Shown: positions 17,453-26,255, counted from the stretch's first letter. The stretch is 64,000 bases of DNA from Pseudomonas mandelii (GCF_006438925.1 NZ_RCZA01000002.1:248001-312000), one strand, 5' to 3'. Program-made: numbers and translations. The notes: generated by a model not told the origin, from the sequence alone.

Positions 17453-18322
17453 TCATTTCTCGGCAAGCAGACTCATCAGCGCCTGCACCGCCGCCGAGGG
17501 AGGCTTGTTCGCAGCGGCCACCAAGGCAAATTCGCGATCGATACGCGGTTTGACCGGCACCACGCGCAGCCCCTGAAGTTGGCTCGGCAGTGTCATCTGC
17601 GGCACCAGCGTCACGCCGATGTTTTCCCGCACCAGGGTGAACGCACTGCTCCATTCACGGACTTCGACCCGCACATCAAGCAGTTGCAGCCCGGCATCCT
17701 CCGCCAGACTGCGAGCGTTGGTAGAGCAACCGCCCGTAGCCAGTACAAAAGGTTGCTCCGCCAACTCCGCCAGGGAGACACCTTCTTCATTGGAACGGCG
17801 AGCCAAGGGATGGCCGCCGGGCACCACAGCCATCCAGGCATCACGTCCCAGGCGACCGGCATTGCGCTCAGACGCCGGGTTTAACACCACGCCGACATCC
17901 ACCAGCCCGGCACCGAGCAATGTTTCCACTTCATCGTCACTGACTTCCAGCGCGACCACCTGAATGCCGGGATAAAGCCGAGTGAACTGACGCAGCACCG
18001 GCGGCAGAAAAGTCGCCAACACCATGGGGAAACTGGCCAGGCGAATCGTCCCGCGCTGAATGTCTTTGGTGGCATCGACACTGGTGCGGATGTTTTCCAG
18101 GGCACCGAGCATGGTTCTCGCGTGCTCGATGACAGACAGGCCGATCGCCGTCGGTAACGTCTGGCGACTCTCCCGACTGAACAGCTGAACGCCCAGGGTT
18201 TCTTCAATCAACGCCAAGGCCTGGCTGGCACCGGACTGGGTCATGCCGACCCGCTCGGCAGCCCGGGTAATGTTGCCCGTGTCAGCCACTGCCACCACCA
18301 TTCGCCAATGCATCAGATTCAT
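17453..18322 (-). CDS. LysR-family transcriptional regulator
   Basis: The 289-residue protein has the LysR winged helix (VVAVADTGNITRAAERVGMTQSGASQAL, split over about 9-36) and an effector domain beginning GTIRLASFP near residue 92. It is divergent from the glutathione S-transferase gene, with 102 nt between starts, and probably controls it. The second of two adjacent methionines is taken as the start. The ligand is unknown. Confidence 0.88.
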   Translation of the reverse strand: MNLMHWRMVVAVADTGNITRAAERVGMTQSGASQALALIEETLGVQLFSRESRQTLPTAIGLSVIEHARTMLGALENIRTSVDATKDIQRGTIRLASFPMVLATFLPPVLRQFTRLYPGIQVVALEVSDDEVETLLGAGLVDVGVVLNPASERNAGRLGRDAWMAVVPGGHPLARRSNEEGVSLAELAEQPFVLATGGCSTNARSLAEDAGLQLLDVRVEVREWSSAFTLVRENIGVTLVPQMTLPSQLQGLRVVPVKPRIDREFALVAAANKPPSAAVQALMSLLAEK

Positions 18323-18424
18323 CATGGCAGTAGCTTTCCTTATGGCCGCTTTCTGAAAGATTAATTTTACCGAGGGTGCCGCGCACTATGACACTGGCGT
18401 AAATCCCCAGCCAGAGCCCTGCCA

Positions 18425-19027
18425 ATGAAGTTGTATTACGCCCCACACGCCTGCTCGCTCGCGCCGCATATCGTGCTGCGCGAACTGGGTCTACCGTTCG
18501 AATTGATCCACGTCGACAACACCACCAAAAGAACCGCAAGCGGCGAGGACTTCCTCGCCATCAACTCCAAGGGTTACGTCGCGGCATTGCAACTGGACAA
18601 TGGCCAAGTGCTGACCGAAGGCCCGGCGATCCTGCAATACCTGGCAGACCTGCGACCCGAGGCGAACCTGGCGGCAGCGAACGGTACGTTCGAGCGGGTA
18701 CGGTTGCAGGAGTGCCTGAATTTCATCTCGACCGAGATTCATGGCGGGCTGGGTTGGCTGTTCAGTTCGCAGTTCCCGGATGAGGTCAAAGCGCTCATCA
18801 AGGAGAAACTGTTCAAGCGTTTTGTTGTGTTGAGCCAGGCGTTGGAGCGCCAGGATTATTTGATGGCTGACGGGTTCAGCATTGCTGATGCGTATTTGTT
18901 TACGGTGTTGCGCTGGGCGCACCTGTTTGCGATTGATCTGGATCAGTGGCCGGCGTTGGTGCGATTTCAGGTCAGAATTGACCAGAGGCCAGCCGTTAAG
19001 GCGGCGTTGGCTGCGGAGTGGGTGTAG
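18425..19027 (+). CDS. Glutathione S-transferase (GstA-like, beta class)
   Basis: The 200-residue protein opens MKLYYAPHACSLAPHIVLRE, typical of bacterial beta-class GSTs, with C10 as the cysteine that forms a mixed disulphide with glutathione in that class. LTEGPAILQYLAD (about 59-71) is the gamma-glutamyl-binding site and FSIADAYLF (about 153-161) the N-capping box. It acts in the cytoplasm on electrophiles or peroxides. The divergent LysR gene is the likely regulator. Confidence 0.92.
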   Translation: MKLYYAPHACSLAPHIVLRELGLPFELIHVDNTTKRTASGEDFLAINSKGYVAALQLDNGQVLTEGPAILQYLADLRPEANLAAANGTFERVRLQECLNFISTEIHGGLGWLFSSQFPDEVKALIKEKLFKRFVVLSQALERQDYLMADGFSIADAYLFTVLRWAHLFAIDLDQWPALVRFQVRIDQRPAVKAALAAEWV

Positions 19028-19038
19028 GACTTAAGACC

Positions 19039-19132
19039 ATTCGCGAGCAGGCTCGCTCCCACAAGGGATCTCTGTCGATCACAACTTCGTGAACACCCGA
19101 AATCACCTGTGGGAGCGAGCCTGCTCGCGAAT
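19039..19132. repeat. REP-type inverted pair, family B
   Basis: The pair has outward arms attcgcgagcaggctcgctcccaca and complement with a loop of about 45 nt, lying between convergent gst and the binding-protein gene. Confidence 0.9.
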
Positions 19133-19169
19133 GCGGTAGCTCATGCACTGCAAAAACATCAGGAAAAAA

Positions 19170-20183
19170 CTACAAACTTGCACTCACCTTGGTAGCCACT
19201 TCCCCCGGCACCCAGCCCTTCCATACCTGCGGCTGATCACGCAAAAACGCTTCGGCCACCTGACGCGGTTGCAGGCGCTTTTCGCTCATCTGGCCGAGCG
19301 TATGGTTCAGCAGGTCGATTGGCAGGTCGACCTTTTCGAAGAACGCCACCAGGTCCGGGTACTGCGCCTTGAACGGCGCAGACACGCCGATTGCCAGGCT
19401 TGCCGGCATCGACCGCGTGCCTTTTGGATTCGGGTTATTGGCGTCGGCCAGGGTCTTCCAGGCGTCGGCGTCGAAGACCGGCTCGTCGAGTTTCACCAGT
19501 TTGAAACGCCCCAACAGCGGCGTCGGCGACCAGTAGTAGAACAGCACCGGTTTGCCACGACGGATCGACGAAGCCACCTCGGCATCCAGCGCGGCGCCAG
19601 AACCCGTACGGAAGTTGACGAAGCTGCCGGTCAGGTCATAGGCCTTGAGTTTCTGACTGTTGACGATCTCCGAGGTCCAGCCGGTCGGGCTGTTGAGGAA
19701 GCGTCCTCGGCTCGGGTCTTCCGGGTCGCGGAACACGTCCTTGTAGCGCGCCAGATCAGCGACGGATTTCAGCTCCGGGGCCAGGGGTTTGATGCCGCGT
19801 TCGGGGTCGCCCTTGATCACGTATTCCGGCACCCACCAGCCTTCGGTGGCGCCTTTGACCGTGTCGCCCAGCCCAAACACTTTGCCTTCCGAGGCGGCTT
19901 TGACCCACGCCGGACTGCGCCCGGCCCACTCTTCGCCGATCACTTGGATATCGTTCCTGGCCAGTGCCGCTTCGAGGCTGACGGTGCTGCCCGGCAAGGT
20001 ATCGGTCGGGTAGCCGTAACCTTTCTCGACAATCAATCGCAGGATTTCGGTGATCAGGCTGCCGCTTTCCCAGGTGATGTCGCCGAAGTGGATCGGCGCA
20101 GTTTTCTCCACGGCGGGAACGTGGGTTGCCACAAGGCTCAGGGCCAGCAGCGAACTGCCGAGCAGGGTTTTGATCGATCTCAT
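19170..20183 (-). CDS. OpuAC/ProX-type substrate-binding protein
   Basis: The 337-residue protein has a signal peptide (basic start, hydrophobic stretch 7-22, cleavage around THVPAVE) and a glycine-betaine-type binding fold: FGDITWESGSLITEIL at the start, then GWWVPEYVIKGD and an aromatic-rich PVLFYYWSPTPLL. Such proteins bind quaternary ammonium compounds in the periplasm and hand them to an ABC permease, but none is nearby. GGAGGT precedes the ATG. The start overlaps the stop of the sigma-factor gene (ATGA), so the two are co-translated, which is an unusual pairing. Confidence 0.85.
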   Translation of the reverse strand: MRSIKTLLGSSLLALSLVATHVPAVEKTAPIHFGDITWESGSLITEILRLIVEKGYGYPTDTLPGSTVSLEAALARNDIQVIGEEWAGRSPAWVKAASEGKVFGLGDTVKGATEGWWVPEYVIKGDPERGIKPLAPELKSVADLARYKDVFRDPEDPSRGRFLNSPTGWTSEIVNSQKLKAYDLTGSFVNFRTGSGAALDAEVASSIRRGKPVLFYYWSPTPLLGRFKLVKLDEPVFDADAWKTLADANNPNPKGTRSMPASLAIGVSAPFKAQYPDLVAFFEKVDLPIDLLNHTLGQMSEKRLQPRQVAEAFLRDQPQVWKGWVPGEVATKVSASL

Positions 20184-20722
20184 GCGGACCTCCGGGTCAG
20201 GGGATTCGAGGATTGGTTGGCGCTGTGCCGAGCGCACAGGGCTTGGGTACGAGTCATGTAAACGCTGACCGAGCGCTGTGAAATGCCCAGTTCGGCGGCG
20301 ATTTGCGGGTAGGTCAGACCGTCGATTCGCGACAACAGGAACGTTGCGCGAACCTTGCCCGGCAAGCGCTCCAGCGTACGGTCGAGGCCATGCAAGGCCT
20401 GGGTCAGTTGCACCCGTTCTTCGGGCGAGATCGCTTGAGGCTGATCGAGGTGTTGCAACTGATCGAGGTGTTGGCGCTCCAGCTCACGGCGGCGCCAGAG
20501 CTGATAGATCAACCGCTGGGCAATGGTGGTGAGCAAGGCACGAGGCTCGCGAATCGGGGTCAGCCCCGGCGATTCGAGTAGCTGCAAAAAGGTTTCGGCA
20601 GCGATGTCTTCGACGCTGGAACTGGCGCCCAGATACCGGCGCAACCGTGCGCACAGCCAGGGGTAGTGCGCGCGGAACAATCCGCCCACGTCGTTGCGAT
20701 GGGAAAGGTCGGTGCCGGACAT
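20180..20722 (-). CDS. ECF (FecI-like) sigma factor
   Basis: The 180-residue protein has sigma region 2 (LFRAHYPWLCARLRRYLG and VEDIAAETFLQLL) and region 4 (LPGKVRATFLLSRIDGLTYPQIAAELGISQRSV over about 118-150), with no other domain. It directs RNA polymerase to a small regulon. FecI-type factors normally sit beside a FecR anti-sigma gene and a TonB receptor; here the partner is an OpuAC-type binding protein overlapping by 4 nt. The upstream region 20723-20848 is very AT-rich. The signal and regulon cannot be read from the sequence. Confidence 0.85.
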   Translation of the reverse strand: MSGTDLSHRNDVGGLFRAHYPWLCARLRRYLGASSSVEDIAAETFLQLLESPGLTPIREPRALLTTIAQRLIYQLWRRRELERQHLDQLQHLDQPQAISPEERVQLTQALHGLDRTLERLPGKVRATFLLSRIDGLTYPQIAAELGISQRSVSVYMTRTQALCARHSANQSSNPLTRRSA

Positions 20723-20848
20723 AGAGGCTCCAAGGGTTAGGGGTCGCTGAATGTCCGGTGATCCGGTGACGCGATCCTAGCAAGGAGCCTTATTCATTAA
20801 TAATACTTAAAAAGCATTTTTATATTCCATACTGGAATTAAACATCAA

Positions 20849-20937
20849 AAGAACGCAGCCTCGTTTCACTCGACAGCTGCTACAGATGTACACCGATTTC
20901 CTGTAGCAGCTGTCGAGTGAAACGAGGCTGCGTTCTT
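20849..20937. repeat. REP-type inverted pair, family A variant
   Basis: The arms aagaacgcagcctcg... and complement carry tgtagcagct and gctgcgttctt in place of tgtaggagct and gctgcgatctt. It lies between the PhnD-like gene and the sigma-factor promoter. Confidence 0.9.
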
Positions 20938-20942
20938 CCCCC

Positions 20943-21734
20943 CTACCGTAATCGCCCATACCCCAGCGCTTCAGCCTCTAGCTGATAGTCGAGCACAATC
21001 TGATAGTCGCTTTCGCCGGCCGGCAATACCTCTTGCAGACCGAGGATTTCCCTGACTTCGGGCAATGCCTGCAACGTCGTGTTCATCACCTGTCGCAGCG
21101 CCTCGGCCTGTTCATCGGTGACGGTCGCGGCGGTGATATACGGCAAGGTCGGACTGAACGCACTTCGCGCAATGACCCGCAGGCCGGCCACTTCTTCTTC
21201 GGCGTGCCGCGCCAGATAGGCGAAGGTGACGCTGTCGATGGCCGCCAGGTCCGCTGTCCCTTCACGCAACCCGCGCAGGCTTTCGCGGTGGCTGCCGCTG
21301 ATACCGACACTGGCGAAGAACTGCCCGTCTCGATGCAGCGGCGCCAGCCGGTGACGCAGCAGGTTCATGCCGCTGTTGGAGTCTTCGCCATTGATCACCC
21401 CACGACTGTCGCGAAAGGCCGGCAAGCTGCGCCGTGGATCATCGGCGCGACTCAACAACAGGCTGCAATGGTTGCCACCGTTGGCGTCCGGCAGTTCATA
21501 ACGAGGACGACCGATGACCCGGACCCGACCGCGCAACGCTGTCATCAGCGGGTAGCCGCAGGTTTGGGTCAACAGCAAGTGCGGGGACAACCAGAGGTCC
21601 ATCAGCGAAAGGCCCTCGGCGTTGCGGCGGGTGGCATCCAGTCGCTCAAGCATTCGCGTCAGCCAGCGCTCGTTGGCCTCGCGGATCGGTTCGGGGGCGA
21701 CGTACATCAGTAATTCAGCGATGTGTTCAGTCAT
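20943..21734 (-). CDS. PhnD-like phosphate/phosphonate-type binding protein, no signal peptide
   Basis: The 263-residue protein resembles the PhnD/PtxB family of periplasmic binding proteins. LTQTCGYPLMT (about 55-65) and NSGMNLLRHRL (about 120-130) match ligand-site loops, and GTADLAAIDSVTFAYL (about 158-173) matches the second-lobe signature. The N-terminus (MTEHIAELLMYVAPEPI) is not a signal peptide, so a cytoplasmic role or a mis-set start is possible, although no better start is visible. No ABC partner is adjacent. The ligand is unknown. Confidence 0.75.
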   Translation of the reverse strand: MTEHIAELLMYVAPEPIREANERWLTRMLERLDATRRNAEGLSLMDLWLSPHLLLTQTCGYPLMTALRGRVRVIGRPRYELPDANGGNHCSLLLSRADDPRRSLPAFRDSRGVINGEDSNSGMNLLRHRLAPLHRDGQFFASVGISGSHRESLRGLREGTADLAAIDSVTFAYLARHAEEEVAGLRVIARSAFSPTLPYITAATVTDEQAEALRQVMNTTLQALPEVREILGLQEVLPAGESDYQIVLDYQLEAEALGYGRLR

Positions 21735-21762
21735 CGAAACCTTCCAGGCGACAAAATTTCAC

Positions 21763-21853
21763 TGTGGGAGCGAGCCTGCTCGCGAATGAGGTCATTACAT
21801 TCAACATTGATGTTGCCAGTAACATCGCTATCGCGAGCAGGCTCGCTCCCACA
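21763..21853. repeat. REP-type inverted pair, family B
   Basis: Arms tgtgggagcgagcctgctcgcga and complement enclose a spacer of about 45 nt between two co-directional genes. Confidence 0.9.
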
Positions 21854-21877
21854 GGGGTCAGGTGTCGATCATAAAAA

Positions 21878-22819
21878 TCAGTGAAACGGATGGCGCGGGC
21901 TGTCGATGGCCTTCACCCCGTGCTGTCGCCACAACTGCCCATAACCCTGCACCAGAAACCCGCCGCTGCGCGCCAGCCATTGCTCGCGACGCGCGTGGTA
22001 GGCGCGGGGCAAGTCGTACCAGGGCAGCCCCGGCAAATCGTGATGCACCAAATGCAGATTGAGGTTGAGGAACAGCCAGCGCCACGGCCAGGCGGCTTCA
22101 TTGATGACCGTTCTTTGCTCGGGCTCGGCGTGGGGACGGTGTTCATAGTAGGAGCGAATCATCGCAATCGATAGCGCCGGCACGCTGATCAACAACAGGT
22201 AATGCCACACCGGCAGCACGCTGTAGTGGGCGACAAACAGCAACATCAGCAGGGCCAACGTGCCGTGGGTCAGCCACATCAACCAGGCCTGCCGCTCACC
22301 TGCCTTTAGACGTTGCAGTTCTTCCCTGGCCAGCGCCAGCAAGGCCAGCGGTGCCCCGAGGGCAAAGCGTCCGAGTACGGTTTTGTTCAGCCAGTGCAGA
22401 CTCTGTTCGAACAGTGAACTGCCCTGCCACTGCTCGGCGCTCAGGTAACGGCTTTCCGGATCGCGACCCGGGAGGGTCAGGTCTTCGTCGCGGTGATGCA
22501 GCAAATGGCTGTCGCGATACAGGGTGTAGGGATACCAGACGGCGAACGGCGCGTAGCCAAGGATCTTGTTCAACGATGTCCAGCGGGTGGGATGACCGTG
22601 AAGCAATTCGTGCTGCACCGATAACCAGAGCACCACCAACGGAATCAACAGCACAGTGCTCCACCAAAGCCCCAACCGATGGCTCCCCAAAACAATGCTG
22701 AACCAACCAGCGTACACGCCGATCAGCAGCAACCAGGTCGGCCACTCGGTGCGAGCGGTCAGGCGTTGGCGCAGGGTTTCGATTTCTTTTCGGTGGGCGG
22801 TATCGAAGTAATGGGGCAT
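21878..22819 (-). CDS. Membrane fatty-acid desaturase/hydroxylase
   Basis: The 313-residue protein has four or so hydrophobic segments and the three histidine boxes of di-iron desaturases: HELLHGH (70-76), HLLHH (105-109) and HLVHH (256-260). It inserts double bonds or hydroxyls into acyl chains or related lipids at the inner membrane using oxygen. The modest length and box spacing fit the FA_desaturase family found in many pseudomonads, but the precise substrate is unclear. It is followed downstream by a REP pair and the PhnD-like gene. Confidence 0.88.
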   Translation of the reverse strand: MPHYFDTAHRKEIETLRQRLTARTEWPTWLLLIGVYAGWFSIVLGSHRLGLWWSTVLLIPLVVLWLSVQHELLHGHPTRWTSLNKILGYAPFAVWYPYTLYRDSHLLHHRDEDLTLPGRDPESRYLSAEQWQGSSLFEQSLHWLNKTVLGRFALGAPLALLALAREELQRLKAGERQAWLMWLTHGTLALLMLLFVAHYSVLPVWHYLLLISVPALSIAMIRSYYEHRPHAEPEQRTVINEAAWPWRWLFLNLNLHLVHHDLPGLPWYDLPRAYHARREQWLARSGGFLVQGYGQLWRQHGVKAIDSPRHPFH

Positions 22820-22892
22820 TGGCGTTGCTCAGATCGGGGACCAGTCCCCTTCTGTGCAATGGAGCAGGGTTTTCTTGCAGATTATTTTTGAG

Positions 22893-22938
22893 GATCGTTC
22901 CCACGTCGAGGCGTCGAACCGTCTGCGTGGGAACGATC
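22893..22938. repeat. Short inverted repeat, different from the REP families
   Basis: The gatcgttcccacg arms are exact complements around a 20-nt loop. It can act as a hairpin between the small lysine-rich gene and the desaturase gene. No other copy was seen in the window. Confidence 0.8.
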
Positions 22939-22955
22939 ATTTACCAGCGGCGGGA

Positions 22956-23066
22956 TCAATGACCGAACACATCCACCTTCTTGGCCTTCTTGTCCGCGCG
23001 CTTTTCATCGGCGGTTTTTGCCGGTTTTTTCTTTGCCGCTTTTTTTGAATCCATGCCTTTGGCCAT
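22956..23066 (-). CDS. 36-residue lysine/alanine-rich small protein
   Basis: A short frame with a good ribosome site (GGAG about 9 nt before the ATG) encodes 36 residues, of which more than a third are lysine and many are alanine, ending KKVDVFGH. The composition recalls histone-like or nucleic-acid-binding tails. It is well formed despite its size. I do not recognise a function. Confidence 0.65.
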   Translation of the reverse strand: MAKGMDSKKAAKKKPAKTADEKRADKKAKKVDVFGH

Positions 23067-23169
23067 GATACTTACTCCACTCATACGGGATGTGAGATCA
23101 GGTATACACCTATCGCTGCGCGCGCGTTCTTTTATAATCGCCCGCTTTGCGCACCGACAGTCGAAGACC

Positions 23170-23649
23170 ATGCCCAACACCCAGTACACCTTGCTCGCCG
23201 AGCCTTTGTGGCCCTTGATGAACAAGTTTTATCGCGCTCACCAATCGTCGATGAAAGCGGTTCGCGACGCTCAGCTGTGGGTCGCCAGACGCGAGGAGAT
23301 CATTGGCGCGCTGTGTTTGCGGCCAGTCTCGGGCGGACATTGGTTGACGGGATTGTTCGTCGATCCGGCTTGTCGGGAACAAGGCATCGCGGCGGCGCTG
23401 ATCGCCGAAGCGGTGCGCGGTCTCGACCAACCGGTCTGGCTGTTCTGCCATCCCGATTTGCGGGGCTTTTATGAACGCCGAGGGTTTTCCTTCGATCCGC
23501 AAATGCCCTACGCCATGAGCGAACGCTTGAGCCGCTACGCGCGCAGCAAACCGATGATCGTCATGGGCCTGGAACCGTTGGTGAGTTCGACTGGTGGGAG
23601 CGAGCCTGCTCGCGAAGGCGGCGTTTCATTCGACATCATCGTTGAATGA
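23170..23649 (+). CDS. GNAT-family acetyltransferase with REP-encoded tail
   Basis: The 159-residue protein has GNAT motif A, LFVDPACREQGIAAALI (about 62-78; R/Q-x-x-G-x-A), and the later FYERRGFSFDPQMPY motif B. It is a cytoplasmic acetyltransferase of unknown acceptor. The last 18 or so residues (GGSEPAREGG...) are translated from the left arm and loop of a family-B REP element, so a downstream stop was probably recruited after the original one was lost. It is divergent from the small lysine-rich gene. Confidence 0.85.
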   Translation: MPNTQYTLLAEPLWPLMNKFYRAHQSSMKAVRDAQLWVARREEIIGALCLRPVSGGHWLTGLFVDPACREQGIAAALIAEAVRGLDQPVWLFCHPDLRGFYERRGFSFDPQMPYAMSERLSRYARSKPMIVMGLEPLVSSTGGSEPAREGGVSFDIIVE

Positions 23650-23682
23650 CACACCGCTTTCGCGAGCAGACTCGCTCCCACA
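23593..23682. repeat. REP-type inverted pair, family B, overlapping a coding 3' end
   Basis: The left arm ggtgggagcgagcctgctcgcga is inside the acetyltransferase frame and the right arm lies past its stop codon. Convergent def follows. Confidence 0.9.
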
Positions 23683-23703
23683 GGGGGTTGTGGTGTTTTC
23701 GGA

Positions 23704-24243
23704 TCAGTCGTCGGCGTTCGGATCGAGATCCGGGAACATCACGTCGGTAAACCCGAACTTGCTGAAATCAGTGATGCGCGACGGGTACAACCGGCCGATC
23801 AGGTGATCGCATTCATGCTGCACTACCCGCGCATGAAACCCCTCGGCAACACGCACGATCGGATTGCCCTTTGGATCGAAACCTTCATAGCGAATCTGCT
23901 GATAGCGATCCACCGCGCCGCGCAGGCCGGGCACCGACAGGCACCCTTCGAAACCCTCTTCCAGCGTCGGGCTCAACGGCGTAATCAACGGGTTGATCAG
24001 AATCGTCTGCGGCACCGCTTCGGCGTCCGGATAGCGTTCGCTGTGCTCGAAACCGAAGATCACCAGTTGCAGGTCGACGCCAATCTGCGGCGCAGCCAGG
24101 CCAACGCCACCGACGCTTTCCATGGTCTGGAACATGTCGTCGATCAGTTGCCACAGCTCCGGGCTGTCGAACATTTCGGCAGGCACCGGCGGGGCAATGC
24201 GCAGCAGGCGCTCGTCGCCCATTTTCAGAATTTCACGGATCAT
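23704..24243 (-). CDS. def: Peptide deformylase
   Basis: The 179-residue protein has all three deformylase motifs: [10 protein letters not shown] (46-55), EGCLS (99-103) and HECDH (143-147), giving the Cys and two His metal ligands and the catalytic Glu. It removes the formyl group from N-terminal formyl-methionine of new proteins. Because it is not beside fmt, it is likely the second pseudomonad deformylase copy rather than the housekeeping one. Its ATG overlaps the stop of the upstream yihY-type gene (ATGA), so the two are coupled. Confidence 0.93.
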   Translation of the reverse strand: MIREILKMGDERLLRIAPPVPAEMFDSPELWQLIDDMFQTMESVGGVGLAAPQIGVDLQLVIFGFEHSERYPDAEAVPQTILINPLITPLSPTLEEGFEGCLSVPGLRGAVDRYQQIRYEGFDPKGNPIVRVAEGFHARVVQHECDHLIGRLYPSRITDFSKFGFTDVMFPDLDPNADD

Positions 24244-25196
24244 TTGATGACTTCGTCAGTGGTCGGCTTGATCGAGTGATCCCGACCCAGTCCCGACACG
24301 TGGTGTTTGGGTTCGTGGCTGTGCTCGCCGGGGAATTTTTCGCCATCATCCTTGCCCTCGGTCGACATGTGTTCGATCACGGCATTCATCTCGGCGCCGA
24401 GCAACAGCACCGCGGCGGAAATGTAGAAGTACAGCAGCAGCACGATGATCGCGCCGATACTGCCATACATGGCGTTGTAGTTGGCGAACGTCTTGACGTA
24501 CAGGCCGAAACCCACCGACGCGATGATCCACACCACCACCGCCAGCACCGAGCCCGGGGTGATGAAGCGGAACTCTTGTTTGACGTCGGGCATGACGTAA
24601 TAAATCAGCGCCACCGCCATCATCAACAGAATCACGACCACCGGCCAGCGCACGATGGTCCAGAGGGTCACGATGAAGTCTTCGAGGCCGACTTGCGAGG
24701 CGATCCAGCCCATCACCTGCGGCCCGAGCACCATCAGCGCAGCGGCCACCAGCAGCATGCCGGCGATGCCGATGGTGTAGAAAATCGACAGCGGGAAACG
24801 CTTCCACGCCGGCCGGCCTTCGACCACGTCGTAGGCGGCGTTCATCGCGCTCATCATCAGCCGCACACCGGCGGACGCGGTCCACAGGGCAATCACGATA
24901 CCGACCGACAGCAAGCCACCCTTGGATTGCTGGAGCTGGTCGATGACCGGGTTCACCTGTTCCAGCGCCTGGGGCGGCAGCACCAGTTCCGATTGCAGTC
25001 GCAGCCAGGAGAAGAAGTCCGGCAGGTGCAGGAAACCGATCAGGGCAATCAGGAAAAGAATGAAGGGGAACAGCGAGAACAGCATCTGATAGGCCAACGC
25101 CGAGGCATAGGTCGACATCTCGTCGTCGACGAACTCGGTGATCGTGCGCACCATGACACGGTGCAGGCGCTGACCTTTCATGTGAGGGAAAAACAT
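24240..25196 (-). CDS. YihY/BrkB-family inner-membrane protein
   Basis: The 318-residue protein has six hydrophobic segments and the family's opening pattern [21 protein letters not shown] (about 30-50, split), then [21 protein letters not shown] in the middle and [18 protein letters not shown] late. The C-terminal 50 residues are hydrophilic and histidine-rich. The family was once called RNase BN; its role is unsettled. The ATG at 25196 is chosen seven codons inside an alternative start, with GGAG about 8 nt upstream. Confidence 0.88.
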   Translation of the reverse strand: MFFPHMKGQRLHRVMVRTITEFVDDEMSTYASALAYQMLFSLFPFILFLIALIGFLHLPDFFSWLRLQSELVLPPQALEQVNPVIDQLQQSKGGLLSVGIVIALWTASAGVRLMMSAMNAAYDVVEGRPAWKRFPLSIFYTIGIAGMLLVAAALMVLGPQVMGWIASQVGLEDFIVTLWTIVRWPVVVILLMMAVALIYYVMPDVKQEFRFITPGSVLAVVVWIIASVGFGLYVKTFANYNAMYGSIGAIIVLLLYFYISAAVLLLGAEMNAVIEHMSTEGKDDGEKFPGEHSHEPKHHVSGLGRDHSIKPTTDEVIK

Positions 25197-25316
25197 TAGC
25201 GTCTCCTTTCGCCGCAAAAAGGTTGAAGTCGTGGCGACTCAGGGGCCGTTTTCTACATCAAAGTAGCCTACTTGGCGAGTTTGAAACAATTTCCTTGTGC
25301 AAGTTCAGGCTGACGC

Positions 25317-25346
25317 AAAAACGGCCATCCGCGGATGGCCGTTTTT
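25317..25346. terminator. Intrinsic terminator downstream of the CsbD gene
   Basis: A ggccatccgcggatggcc stem is flanked by A- and T-runs, so it can serve the csbD-like gene on the minus strand. Confidence 0.88.
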
Positions 25347-25365
25347 ACGTTCATCAAAGACCGGA

Positions 25366-25557
25366 TCACGCCTTGTCTATGCCTTTCTTGATCGCGTCTT
25401 TGGCTTTGCCAACCGCTTGCTGGGCTTCGCCTTTCCTTTCCTGCACCACGCCTTCGGTGCGCATTTTGTCGTTACCGGTGGCCTTGCCGACGCCTTGTTT
25501 GACATTGCCGACTGCTTCGTTGGCCAAGCCTTTTGCTTTATCGCCAGTGCTGCTCAT
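25366..25557 (-). CDS. CsbD-family stress protein
   Basis: The 63-residue hydrophilic protein has the CsbD pattern: [24 protein letters not shown], split over two short helices, then [21 protein letters not shown]. CsbD proteins are abundant small stress-responsive proteins of unknown mechanism. The start at 25557 follows GGAG about 8 nt upstream. It is monocistronic, with a strong terminator 20 nt after the stop. Confidence 0.9.
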   Translation of the reverse strand: MSSTGDKAKGLANEAVGNVKQGVGKATGNDKMRTEGVVQERKGEAQQAVGKAKDAIKKGIDKA

Positions 25558-25756
25558 GGTGTTTTCTCCTGTGAACATTCAACGGAAAAAGTCGTTACAC
25601 AAGGTTGACCGGAGGCGTTTGCGTGGAGTTTCATTTATTTTCACGGCGACATTTCATCGTTCAGTGCAGGTTGGGCTTTATGTTTGCCGACCAACCCCCG
25701 AGAATGCGCAACGTATTCAGGCCATGGCGCTGAAGATCCAATCCCGTAGGAATGTT

Positions 25757-26134
25757 ATGAAACTCGATAAAAAGCAGGCCATTGCCCGCAGAAACCAGGA
25801 ACTTGGCGGTGCTGTGCTTGGCGTCAACAACTGCCATTTCACCGAATTGAACCGCAACCGCAACATCTGGTGGTTTGATATTCCGGTCGCGCGCCTGGCC
25901 ATTGGTCAGTACGAATGGGTTCACCTGCTGATGCACACCCCGGATACCGACGAACTGCTGCACCTGAAAGTGCCGACGGTGTTCCTGCGCGAGAAGCTCG
26001 AAGGTCTGGTGGTGCGCAACGAAGGTAAACGCAAAGCGGCCCTGAGCCTGGAACTGAGCGCCGACAAGGACTCGTACCTCCAGGACATGCGCCCGGCGGG
26101 TACCAACGTCAATTTCGCGCAGTTCCGCCTGTAA
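25757..26134 (+). CDS. Conserved hypothetical protein
   Basis: This 125-residue protein starts at an ATG with TAGGA about 6 nt upstream. It has no membrane segment or signal peptide. An alpha-helical, basic N-terminus (KLDKKQAIARRNQEL) is followed by an NIWWFDIPVARL strand-rich core and a LREKLEGLVVRNEGKRKAALSLEL segment. I do not recognise a domain. Codon use and GC are those of its neighbours. It is followed by a REP pair and convergent fadD1. Confidence 0.75.
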   Translation: MKLDKKQAIARRNQELGGAVLGVNNCHFTELNRNRNIWWFDIPVARLAIGQYEWVHLLMHTPDTDELLHLKVPTVFLREKLEGLVVRNEGKRKAALSLELSADKDSYLQDMRPAGTNVNFAQFRL

Positions 26135-26138
26135 CAGC

Positions 26139-26214
26139 AAAAGATCGCAGCCTTCGGCAGCTCCTACAGGTGTACACCAATCCATGTAGGAGCTGCCGAA
26201 GGCTGCGATCTTTT
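26139..26214. repeat. REP-type inverted pair, family A
   Basis: Arms aaaagatcgcagccttcgg and complement with a loop of about 16 nt follow the hypothetical gene. Confidence 0.9.
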
Positions 26215-26221
26215 GATCTTC

Positions 26222-26255
26222 AACAAAAAGCCCCGCATCTGCGGGGCTTTTGTTG
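26222..26255. terminator. Bidirectional terminator at the fadD1 3' end
   Basis: A gccccgcatctgcggggc stem sits between an A-run and a T-run, immediately beyond the fadD1 stop codon. Confidence 0.88.

Noticed and set aside
19143..20261. Long open frame opposite the OpuAC-type binding-protein gene
   Set aside because: Antisense shadow; the minus-strand gene has a signal peptide, a strong ribosome site and family motifs.
20723..20848. Fur box upstream of the ECF sigma gene
   Set aside because: The stretch is AT-rich but has no convincing GATAATGATAATCATTATC-type match.
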